Positions 1 to 10,073 of a stretch of 64,000 nt of DNA are shown in pieces (within the stretch, counting starts at the first letter, position 1; every line of letters starts with the position of its first letter). Below the pieces are notes generated by a model. It searched no databases. It saw nothing but the letters and a program-made list of their open reading frames with translations, and was not told the DNA's origin. The position numbers and the translations under genes were made by a program. Source of the DNA: Takakia lepidozioides (Eukaryota > Streptophyta > Takakiopsida > Takakiales > Takakiaceae); the NCBI GenBank assembly GCA_030704615.1, contig CM060731.1, positions 89,012,756 to 89,076,755 of the forward strand. The letters are read 5' to 3'.

Positions 1-549
1 TGGGAAATCCACACTACGGCGCCATAGCTAGACGCGGTGAGGCTCAACTCGAGAAAGATGAGCCCACCGCGATCTGCCGTAAAGATAACAACACCAGGTG
101 CCCAAACATATATTGGTCTCTGAAATACTTGGGTCAATCCCAAATGTCAATATATAAAAGCTAGTTATTTCCTAGCTAACTTCACACTAGTGGTAAAATA
201 ACTTAACAGTTGTCGTGCGCATACATATCGCTACATAACTACATCGTTGTCCAAAACCACACAACATATGTGCACACCAAACACTAGTCTATCACTAGTC
301 CACAACTAGTCATCACTAGTCCACCACTAGTCATCACTAGTGCAGCCACTAGCCACCACTAGGCTGTCATTAGCCACCACTAGTGCAGCCACTAGTCCAA
401 CTACTAGGCTGCCACTAGCCACCACTAGTGCAGCCACTAGTCCAATCACCAGGTTGCCACTAGCCACCACTAGTGCAGCCACTAGTCAACCACTAGGCTG
501 TCACTAGCCACCACTAGTCCAACTACTAGGCTGTCACTAGTCTATCACA
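1..549 (-). repeat. 3' LTR of the Ty3-type element (cut by the window start)
   Basis: Bases 1-205 match 30738-30940 at high identity. On the minus strand the LTR appears to begin with TGTGATAGA at 549, just after a purine tract (560-551), which is where a 3' LTR should start. The copy continues beyond base 1, so LTR length cannot be measured. Bases 206-549 are missing from the other LTR, which looks truncated. A TATATAAAAG motif near 153-162 lies on the plus strand, antisense to the element. Confidence 0.75.
280..545. repeat. ACTAG-core minisatellite inside the LTR
   Basis: About 265 bases consist of variants of CCACTAGTC, CCACTAGCC and TGCAGCCACTAG, with the ACTAG core recurring every 8 to 14 bases and a higher-order unit of roughly 50 bases. 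It lies in the U3 part of the LTR, where such arrays can hold enhancer repeats. That role is inference. Confidence 0.8.
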
Positions 550-550
550 A

Positions 551-560
551 TCGCCCCCCT
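551..560 (-). other. Polypurine tract of the retrotransposon
   Basis: The minus strand reads AGGGGGGCGA immediately before the proposed LTR start TGTGATAGA. A purine run next to the 3' LTR is the plus-strand DNA primer site of LTR elements. Confidence 0.6.
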
Positions 561-809
561 AGCTGGCGCTTAGAGCCCTTTAAGTCCAGGTAGCCACAAG
601 ATGTGATAGTGGCCATAACCTCACTAAGTCCTCCACCACTGTCCCTACTACACTCAAACTCGATAGATCAAGAGGCCGGGTACAAGAGTTGCCCCATCGT
701 TAGTCGTCGTCTTGCAACATGTGAACTTGAGCGTGAGATCTCGGGTATTGACTCCTATGAGCTTGGTCTCCCATGTCTTGTTAGCTGCCACTAGTCATAT
801 CCACTGCCA

Positions 810-991
810 CTATCCTAAGCAGTGTGGACATAATCAATCTACATCAGGAACCCTCTCAAGAGGTGATGTCAAGCATCCCATGTGCCAACCTCTTGAGCAT
901 CGATCACACAACAACATAGTGGCGGTACCACGAGCATGTCAACATTGCATGCAACGCAGCCCTGCAGGGACCACTGCAAGGTTGGAATCTA
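810..991 (-). pseudogene. PHD finger at the C-terminus of the retrotransposon polyprotein
   Basis: The minus-strand frame from 959 to 819 gives CMQC, then CDRC, then a GWHMGC segment, then CPHC. Spacing is C-x2-C-x11-C-x2-C-x4-H-x2-C-x14-C-x2-C, which fits a C4HC3 PHD zinc finger. PHD fingers bind histone tails, often H3K4. Two in-frame TGA codons interrupt it: one at 939-941, right after the second Cys, and one two residues before the seventh Cys, where PHD fingers have an invariant Trp (TGG). The finger is one frame away from the integrase end (stop at 989-991), so a single-base indel near 990 probably separated them. It occupies the place where chromoviruses carry a chromodomain. I recognised it from motif spacing only. 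Confidence 0.72.
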
Positions 992-2158
992 TCCTCCATC
1001 CACATGTGGAAGGTGACATGGCGCACAATTGCGCACATGGTCCTTCCATACCATGCCATCTCGACCCTCCAGAATCAACACTCCTGAAGACAATACCTCC
1101 CTAACCCTTAGAATCACACGTCCTGCTGTGACATCCAAGGTCGTATGCGCTATCTGCTGCAGATACACATAGTCCCTAGGGTGGAAACGCCGAACACCTG
1201 GCCGATATCCCCCTCCACGTATAGTGACATACCTCAATGTGTCTCGGTGTTGGGCAATAGCAAGATTCTCAAAAGCCATAGGCACGTCTCTCTTGAACAA
1301 CTCTGCCCGCTGGGCACATGTTTGTGTCCACACATCCGGATCATCAAGGTTGAGGACTATTGCAGCCTCCCTGCGAATAGATGCAGGCAAATCCGGCTCT
1401 CAGCCAAAGAGAAGGAAATATGGTGAGAAGGAGGCAAGTGATGCTTGCTTGCTAAACCTGTAGCCCATGGCTAACCAAGGTACCTGAAGATCCCAATCTC
1501 CTAGGTGTCCCTTTTGCAAGCCATACTTGCGCAAACCCCTCTTCACCGTCTGTACCACTCTCTCTGCCAAGCCATCGGCCTTAGGATGATCCCGAGAAGT
1601 AGTACGGTGGTCTATCAAGGCTTTATCACACAAAGCCTGAAACTCCCCCAAGAACTCTCTCCCTTGGTCTGTGAGTACCTCAGCTGGAGCACCGAATCGG
1701 CTAAGTATACGATCCAGGAATGCATACACAGCCCCCTTACTAGCCTTGTCAGGCAATGGAACCAACTCAATCCACTTGGAGAAGTGCTCCACCATCACCA
1801 ACACATATCTGTGGTGGCACATCGTCAGTGGCAACGGCCCTGCGAAGTCAAGACTCCACATGTAGCCCAATCCCATGATGGGCAATGGATGCAACTGTGG
1901 TGTAGGGACGTTGAATGAAGCACGCACTCTGTCACATACCATGCACCTAGCCACGAACTGTTGCACCTCTGTGTGCATACCACGCCACCAATACTGCCCC
2001 TGCAGTAAACTATGAGTGCGTCGCACTCCAAAATGCCCCAACTCCTCATGGGCATGCAGCACTAACCGTGCACGCTGTGTTGGGTGAGGCACAATCCTCA
2101 CCCGATCATCCTCCCACACTCGAAGCAGGTGTATCCCCTCCCACTTGAACCTCTTGGC
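989..2158 (-). pseudogene. Ty3-type integrase (broken by stops)
   Basis: Integrase joins retrotransposon cDNA to host DNA. An HHCC zinc-binding region is visible (AHEELGHFG, then CMVCDR). The catalytic core has WSLDFAGPLP (first Asp), VLTDQGREFLG (second Asp) and HPKADGLAERVVQ (catalytic Glu), so the DDE triad is intact. The C-terminal part continues after an in-frame TGA at 1400-1402, in the motif YFLLFG-stop-EPDLP where relatives have Arg. Another TGA lies at 2159-2161. The frame is the same as RT. No chromodomain follows; the PHD finger does instead. Confidence 0.9.
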
Positions 2159-2161
2159 TCA

Positions 2162-3943
2162 TTGCAGGATCCAATCCCTCTCCTTGGCAGTCACACTAGC
2201 TGCCGTGTCTCCGGTGCGGAGGTAGTCCAACACAACCGAATCCTCATGTATATCTCTGGCACCACCTAGCTCATCACTAGCCTCAGGATCCTCAGACACT
2301 CCGTCTATAGTCATCCCTATTGTAGGTCCAACCTGACCTCCTGATGCCAAGATACACAAAAAGGCAGATGCATGTCATCCCTGCACCATCTCCTCATCCG
2401 TCTCACCATGCCACTGAGCTTCAGTGTCATCCTGCCGGCTCGTGCATGGATTGCGACTCAATCCATCCGCATCCCTATTGACCAAACCCGGTCAATGCAC
2501 AACCTAAAAGTCATACTCTTGGAGTATAAGTGCCCACCGTGCAAGCTTCCCCATAAGCTTGTCTGACTCCATCAACCACTTAAGTGGCTGGTGATCCGTG
2601 ACAAGGGTGAATAGATTGCCATATAGATAGCACCTGAAGTGTGCCACGGCCCACACTGCAGCTAAGCACTCCCCCTTATATGAGCTATACTTAGACTCTG
2701 CAGCGTTGTTCGAGCGGTTAGCATAAGCCACTACGACCTCTCTTCCCTCATCATCCACATGTGTGAGCACCGCTCCAAGCCCCAGCATGCTCCAATCTGT
2801 ATGCAGCTGAAAGGGACGCCCCCTGATAGGTCGTCCCAAGATGGGCGGCAAGGTCAACCTCACCTTGAGTTCTTGAAAAGCTCGCTCTTGCTCATCTTCC
2901 CACTGCCACTCCTGGTCTACCTTGGTCAGCTTGGTTAAAGCCTTTGCAATAGCACTAAATCCCTTGACAAACCGTCTATAGTAGTTTGCCAACCCCATGA
3001 AAGCTCGAACTCGGCTCACATCCGTGGGGTGTGGAATCTGTGCAATGGCCTCTACCTTAGTCTGCTGCACCCCCAATCCTCCAGGATATATCATGTGGCC
3101 CAGATATTCAATTTGATTGTGGAAGAACTTGCACTTCCTCGGATGTAATTTCAATCCGTGCGCTCTCAAGCGCTCAAACACCACCTGAAGGTGTCTCTCG
3201 TGCTCCTCCACCGTAGCACTAAAGATGATGATGTCATCTATGTAGCACCGAGCAAAGTCTACCCCTGCTAGAATCTTGTCCATGACTCTCTGGAATTCTG
3301 CAGGAGCGTTCTTAAGCCCGAATGGTAAGAACCGCCACTGATATGGGCAATCCTTCCCGTGCTCATTGATCCCCCAGAATGTCGTCTTCTGCTTGTCTGC
3401 CTCCTTGATCGGCAACTGGTGATATCCGGACCGCAAGTCCAGAGTGCTAAAGACCTTGGCATGCCCAATGGCATCAAAGATTTCCTCCGGTGTGGGCATG
3501 GCATACTTATCGGACTTGGTCTGACGATTTACAGGCCGGTAATCACCGCACATACATCTCTCCGTCCAATTGCCATAGACATCCTTCTTGGCTGTCATCA
3601 CCGTGGCTGAAGCATACTCTCCACCAGAGAGCTCCACCAAACCAGCCTCCCAGAGATCTTGAGTCCTCATCTGAATCAAAGACCTGTCCATGTCACTATA
3701 TCTATAAGGTCTCCGAAAGATTGGCGTGTCTGTGGCCAACTCAATACGAATCTCCTGACCCTTCAGTGCTCCCAAATCCTTCAAACTGAAGGCAAAGCAA
3801 TTCTTGTAAGCTCTTAGGAACCGCCGTATACGTCGTCTCTCTCCTCCAGTGACAATGGGTCCAATGTCAGGCTCCCAATTGTCCTCCGTAACTGCAACCT
3901 TAAGTCCAGCAGACTTAAAGGTAGGAGACGCGTCTCGTGGTTG
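2162..3943 (-). pseudogene. Ty3-type reverse transcriptase and RNase H
   Basis: The reverse transcriptase copies element RNA, and RNase H removes the RNA strand. RT motifs are clear: LDLRSGYHQLP, FGLKNAPAEFQRVMD, the catalytic YIDD (RCYIDDIIIFSA) and EYLGHMI. RNase H follows with LHTDWSMLGLGAVL, YKGECLAAVWAV and LVTDHQPLKWL, so its acidic residues are kept. A 427-codon stretch from 3784 to 2504 is open. In-frame stops sit at 2504-2506 (TAG), 2492-2494 (TGA, in VH-stop-PG where HRPG is usual) and 2375-2377 (TGA). The frame continues upstream through TAG codons at 3944-3946 and 4094-4096 into the methyltransferase region. Confidence 0.93.
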
Positions 3944-4199
3944 CTATGCCGCAACCTCATGAGCAGTACTCCCTGCCTGCTCAGTCAATGACAAAGCCTC
4001 ATCATGGCCCATCATCTCATCCTTGAGGACCTCCTCAACCCGAGAAGAATTCCCAACCTCATCCATCATAGCCACCTTGACTGCCAACTCCCTCTAAACC
4101 TCGAGTACCTCCCACGTGTGCCATGGATGTCTACACCCCATGGTCCTCACTAGCTCGCCCCCACTCACTGCCTGTACCGTCTCGGTAGGTAGAGAGACC

Positions 4200-4949
4200 G
4201 CCAAGGGAAGTGCACTTTGCACTCTACGTTGCTCAGCCATAGCCAAGCTGATAATCCCATAGCCCGCTCTTGCTCATCGGCATTAGGCTCCACTAACTGT
4301 TGCAACTTAGCATCCCACATGAGGCCAGGTCCACTATCCCGGAAAGCATGCAATCCTGGAAAGCTGAGCAGTGTAAGTAGTGCTGCTCGTGGTTGACCCA
4401 CCATGTTGACCATTGTCAAAGGCGAACGGTCATCGTGTCTCACACGCTGAGACTGCCTCCCTGTGTCCAAAATGCTATCCACTGTGAGGTGTGCTGGCCG
4501 ATACACCCCATCAAATGCACGCTTGAGCAGTGCGGGTGGCATCAAATTAGTCCACCATAGCCGTGGACGATGAGCTCGTGATCCCACTATAGCTGCATCC
4601 AGCAACACTGCTGACCCAAGCCACGACCGGACTTGATGCACACTGGCCATCACCCTGGCCCGAGAATCGCCCATCAGTGGCATTCTCCAAGATGTATGCT
4701 GGAGATACAGCTTGATACAGCTTGATGAAGCTGTAAGTGGCGCAAAAAATCCGCACCATCTCCCAAAACAGACCCGACCTCGAGTCTCGCAATCCATTGT
4801 CATGTCCGGCTGATGAATGCCCTTGGCAGGGCCAACCTACTACTACCAAATCAATGGAGCCAACCCGCTCCAAATCTTGCGCCCCCAACAACGAAATGTC
4901 TGCTGGCAAGGCCTGCTGATATCCACGAACTACAGACACCGGCAACAAC
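4200..4949 (-). pseudogene. Cytosine-5 DNA methyltransferase of the retrotransposon, C-terminal half
   Basis: This half holds motif IV, with the catalytic Cys in VVVGWPCQGHSSAG, the motif VI-like YILENAT, the motif VIII-like AHRPRLWWTN and a terminal EQERAMG segment, matching the order of C5-methyltransferases. The frame shifts once near 4650-4690 and back near 4265, returning to the RT frame. The upstream half lies at 20764-20202, across the inserted CACTA element. It should methylate cytosine using S-adenosylmethionine when intact. Its place between gag and RT, in frame with RT, shows it belongs to the element and is not a host gene. The closest plant class (chromomethylase, DRM/Dnmt3-like or other) cannot be settled by eye. 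Confidence 0.85.
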
Positions 4950-4965
4950 CACTAGAGGAAAAACG

Positions 4966-5640
4966 CGGAATAACCACTCTGGCAACCACTCATTTTGAGT
5001 GGGAAAAGACACCCAATCACTCTGGCATGTCTAGTGGTATAGAACCAGTGGATCTTGACTCAGCAGTGGTTAAAGACATGACGTGTCCGAAGTGGTTAAC
5101 GACAGTGGTTATGATCACTTGCCTCCGAGTCCAGCTGTTCGTTTACGTGTCACAGTGGTAAAATAACCACTTGTGACGTGTCACAGTGGCAAACTAACCA
5201 CTTCAGAACATAGTGATTCCAACCACTTCCACCATATGTGACGTGGACGCATCAACTCCGTCAATCATACTTAGCAATGGATGAACACGTGTCCGTATCC
5301 ATATGGATACGTGGACAAATCCGGTTGCTCGGTTATGTTGACCACGATCTGAACACGTGGCGATATTGCAAATCAGCACGTGCCCTATTTTAGGGATGCG
5401 CTGGAAAATGCAATGACTACACAAACAACTATGTGAGTGAGCATTGAATAACAAGAATAGTCATGAAACGAGAATAAACAATGTATATTATCACTTATTG
5501 AGTGGTTCTACCAGTGTTGCAATAGTGGTTAGGATGTGTGGTAAAACCACTGTCTGAGTGGTTCTAACAGTATTGAGGTAGTGGTTAGGTTGTGCGGTAA
5601 AACCACTATCTGAGTGGTTCTAACAGTATTGAGGTGCCTA
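4966..5640. repeat. Left subterminal AGTGGTT repeats of the CACTA element
   Basis: Many copies of AGTGGTT or AACCACT occur in both orientations, often paired as in AGTGGTAAAATAACCACTT near 5153. Clustered short subterminal repeats are a CACTA hallmark and in En/Spm are bound by TnpA. The same core recurs at the right end. A perfect 16-bp palindrome, GTATCCATATGGATAC, lies at 5295-5310. Confidence 0.8.
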
Positions 5641-5765
5641 ATGATTTCTCAAAAGAGGCAAAATCATTGGATGGAAATCAGAAACTCGAGTAAGGAACCC
5701 TCCCCAAAAACTCAATGGACATTCATAACGAACATAACACTGAGGACCTCATAATAACACTGGAT

Positions 5766-8757
5766 GTGAATGGTGTCAACGCCATTCACAAAATTACGAA
5801 CAAGGAACCAATTAATACACCCTTAGCTCCCAATCCATGTAAATTCAAATTGTCGTTGGTGAATGACACAGACATAGAAGTGAATGTCGTCAACGACATT
5901 CACTTTGGATCTCTGATAACACAGCTAATCAAGCCTCAAGATTTCTCGCAAGAGGCAAAAGCAATGCAGAATAACTGAATGTCTGCATTGACATTCAGCA
6001 AACTGAAGTAAGGAACCCTCACTGTAAACTCTATGGACATTACAAAAACTTACATAACTCTGAGGACCTCTCAACAACTTTGGATGTGAATGTCGTCAAC
6101 GCCATTCAGGGACATTATCAATTCTAATCAGGGACACTATAATTACACCCTAAGCTCCTAATCCAAGTGAATTCAAATTCTCGCTTAAGAATGACTCAGA
6201 CAAAGAAGTGAATGTCATCAACGACATTCAATTTGGATCTATGATTACAATCCTTATGAAGCCAAATTATTTCCCAAAAAGTGCAGTAGAGTTTCCAGTA
6301 TGATATTGCACCTGTACACAACTCGCATGATGGCCCACTCTCCTCCAACTTGACTGTCAAAGTCGTTGGACCGTAAAATGTTACCATCTTTGGAGAACTC
6401 CCGGAAAAACCAGTATCTCCAGGTGAGACCTCTCCACTTCCTTATGTATGCCTCCAATGACATTTGGGGAGGGGAAACAATCGAAATGTTCAAGTCCTTC
6501 AAAGTCTGATCCAGCACAATGACGGCGCGTTTTTCGAGCTGCAAATTGTATATTTGTCAGTATTGCAAATAAGATACTCATCACATAATTGAAGAAAAGA
6601 AAACGGCTTATTTGAATACACACCTGACTCCAAAATATAGCCTTGTGGAGCCAATTATCAAACACCAAATCACTGATTCCTTCCACCTTTGTGCCAGGCT
6701 GTATGGTGCTCTTTGGGAACTGATTCAAAACCTTTACTGTCTGATCTGAGTTCCATATCTCCAGCCACCTTATTTTTGTTTGTGGGTCGACCATGGATAT
6801 GGCCAGCCGGTGCAATTTCTTCTGCTGCATCTCCGGATGCACATGCTTGTCATAGTGAGATTTGATCTGCTGAAGGAACTCAGAACCAAGTCCAGGATCT
6901 ACTATTCTAAGCTGCTTTCCGAAGGCGGACATCAATTTGGTTCTTTGCATTTCAAACTCCTTTTTTTATTGCTGCTTCCACACCCTTTGATGTCCTTAGT
7001 TCCTCTGGTGTAGTGCGGTAATATTCGGATTTTCCCTTCTCAGCTGCCTCTGCCAGTTCTTGCTGCATTGATTCAAATAGTGATTAGCATTGAAGGGACT
7101 ACAAACATGTATTCAAAAAGTAAACTAAGTACAGACTCGGGCTTACCGCATACATGTACTCCAGAAACGCCTCTCGAGTCAAAGAATACCAAGTGCCTGC
7201 AGCTCTTCCTGTTTCGCACTTCTTGATTATATTGGGGGGGAGTACTGTCCGAAAATCATCCAGCTTCATCAGACCAATCCTCTGAATTCGGAATAGTGTG
7301 TGGACCAAGCTTGTTGTCACATGCGATTTTTCTGTCGATCTGCAAAAACATTGGAAACATTGCATTCCTTAACACTGTTTTTTTGGGATTAACAAGACAC
7401 TACAGAGGGAATGAAATCTCTAGGATGACTTACTTGTTCACGTCATGCATAGCTGTAAGAAGCCTAACGATGTCGTTTCCTGGATCCAAAACCATTGCCT
7501 CCACAGCAACATGCTTGTCTTATTCTTTCGCATGGTGTTTCTGGATGTATCCCATCCATGCCAGCAATCGGTGGTTGCTGTCCCAGACGTAGAACATGTG
7601 GTTGCAGAATTGTTGGGTGTTCTTTCCCATCATGAGGCCCAGCTCGAACTCCTCATTGGCATCTTTCCAGCACTCATCCCAGGTATCACTGATCTCTGGA
7701 GACACTAATGTGCTTTTCCCATTTATATCCGTCAGTGACACATAAAAAAATTGTGCACCAAGTCTGTATCCATGCACGAAATCACTCTCCAATTTTGTTA
7801 TGTCATGGGAAAGAGGTGGACGCACAGCAGACATAGATATCATCCGGCACAGAGGGATGTCCAGACGCCCTCCAGATACAAGCATGTCCCTTATAACCTC
7901 CTGAGAGTTTACCTTCTGGAATGACATGAGTTCTTTCACCTTGTCAAGGTAGTGCACTTCAGATTCATCTGCTTCATCGTTATTCTCTGAGCTTTTTCCA
8001 GACTCGTCCCCATCTCCAGATCCTTTCCCCTCTGATCTTGTAGGGTTGGACCTCACAGTTTTCTGCACGATGCCATTCAAATCTGACTGAGTAATGTGCA
8101 AATAGTGAACGGCGGTAACGACCATCACTCTGTCTTGACAAAACTCACAATGAATGGTGTGAAACAAATTCAGAACCATCTACACAAGCAAAGCTGATCC
8201 TGCCGAATTCAAAACAAAACCGAGAGCAAGAGCGAACGGCGTTAACGACAATCACAAAAGACAAGGACCTGCCGGATCGGTGTTGTGTAATGACATATAT
8301 GTGTAAGTGATTGGCGGCAACGACATTCAGTATAGTTTAGGGCGGATAGTAAGTGCAGATTATTCAGATTGACTCCATTGTGATTACCGTCGCAAACATT
8401 CACGGTTTCCTGTCTATGTCGAGAGTACTTTCCAATCGATACTCTACCTAAATCTACAGTATGGTCTTCAAATCTTTGATTGGCGGTACCGCCTTTCCAC
8501 TTCTCTATCTGTTCAACCTCATACAAAGAAAATGCATTGCAATACATTATGACTGAATATGCCGACCCTCACTCTCTCTTCAAACACATAGGTAAATAAA
8601 TCTCATGAGGAGAATCGAATGGCGTTTACGACGCTCGCAATTTAGTAGACTTCAATCACATGTTCCTGCTAAAGAAGGGAAGAGGAAGGACTGCTTGAAA
8701 GGCAATCAGACAGACTGTATGATCTGAACAACAGTGAATGACGGTACCGTCAGCCAC
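5766..8757. repeat. Dispersed 24-bp palindrome family in the left part of the CACTA element
   Basis: About twelve copies of an imperfect palindrome related to GTGAATGTCGTCAACGAC lie near 5766, 5880, 5975, 6086, 6208, 8105, 8231, 8307, 8380, 8478, 8617 and 8734. The copy at 5880-5903 has perfect 11-bp arms around CA. Copies cluster at both ends of the minus-strand gene and sit partly in its introns. They are distinct from the AGTGGTT repeats, so the element has two subterminal repeat families. A role as protein-binding sites is inference. Confidence 0.75.
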
Positions 8758-9316
8758 CCACTCATTGTGCTGTAAACCCTTAACAGAGGAGTAGAAAGCA
8801 AATCACCGTTGTTTCATGGTGATGGTCGGTAGCTACAATCCCTTTCTAGGACATTCCACTCAATCTCTACGCAGATCTTCAACAATGAAATATAAGTTAG
8901 AGAAAACTTACTGGTGCCTTCTTAGGTTTTGAAATTGGATCCCCTTCTGCAGCTTTCCTCTTCCCTCTCACATCTGTTGGAATTTCTGTCTGTTCTAGGG
9001 TTTCTAGACCTTCTCCTGGTTTAGCGTTCCTCGTACTTCCACCTCCTTCAGTTTCCCTGCGAGTCATCTCTGCATCCACAGGCTGGTTTCCAACACGCAC
9101 TGTTATCGCCGACTATGTCACAGCCGCTGCCTCAGTCTTGGTTTGCTCTTGTGAATCAGTCTCTGCATTCACATGCTGCCTTGGCCCTGTGTTCTCCAAC
9201 AAACGACGCCTCGTCATTTGCTCTCTTGCTCTGCGTCTCTCTCTAAGGGAAGTAAAATAAAGAGATTTTCTTCTCTTTCGTATTGTAGAAGGAACCCTCT
9301 CCAGCTTGACTACCAC
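6254..9316 (-). pseudogene. Unrecognised five-exon gene of the CACTA element
   Basis: I do not recognise the protein. Exons inferred from splice sites are about 9316-8912 (donor GTAAGT), about 8085-7434 (donor GTAAGT), 7339-7147, 7062-6624 and 6538-6254. Exon 1 is rich in Arg and Lys (TIRKRRKSLYF, RERRRAREQMTRRR), suggesting nucleic-acid binding or nuclear targeting. Exon 2 starts with an acidic Ser/Glu-rich stretch and continues into a globular part (SHDITKLESDFVHGYRLGAQ). Damage is present: TAG in exon 1 (9113-9115), TAA at 7520-7522, and a 7-A run near 6961 that breaks frame in exon 4. Being opposite Tnp2 and next to the subterminal palindromes, it could serve as a TnpA-like DNA-binding partner, but that is inference. 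It could also be a captured host gene. Confidence 0.55.
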
Positions 9317-10073
9317 TCTCCCTCTAAGTGCGAAAAGTAGAAAAACAAAGTGACTCCCGATTTCTTGCGGGATTGCGTGCGTTGTTGCTTGTCTCTAAAA
9401 GCATCGGATTCCCTCTCGCGTGACCGTTACACATAGTCGTTCCCTTATTAGTGCACATACCAGCAGTTAGTGTACAGCTGTTCGTATTCAGTTATCGATG
9501 TCTGACGTGTGTCGCCCAAAATAAACGGCGTGTTCTTTATTAGAACAGTTTCAATATTTAAAAATAACAGCGAATCCCAGAAATCTTGGCGCACGGTCTT
9601 AGACAAATATATGTAAATGAACGAGAGTTTGATGACAAATTTTGGGATATCATACACACTCATCCTTGTTAGCCAACCCCACGTTCGTTTCACATTTTGA
9701 ACTTTCCAGGTACGCATGATCATTGGTAGTAGTATAAAGATACATTTACTTAATCTGCAATCCCACCCTCAGATCCTGTGGCATGCTTCCAGGAAGTCGG
9801 CTTGTTATTGTGTTTATTGATGAGGTTCTGATTAACGGTTTAACAGCTGCCGACATTGCTCCTAGGGATACTCTGACCACTGGGCCCACAAGAAAAGTAA
9901 TTTAAGTGGACGGCTGCATATCTAGAAGGAATAACAGAATATGCACAATCGTCGTCTGAGCTTCCTCCGCCATATTCTCTGCTCATTCTTCAACTGTGTT
10001 CTGGAGACATCAGTAAACCGATTTACACTGAAGGTCTGCAATAGCAAGGTATCAACGTACGCGAGGAAGGAAG

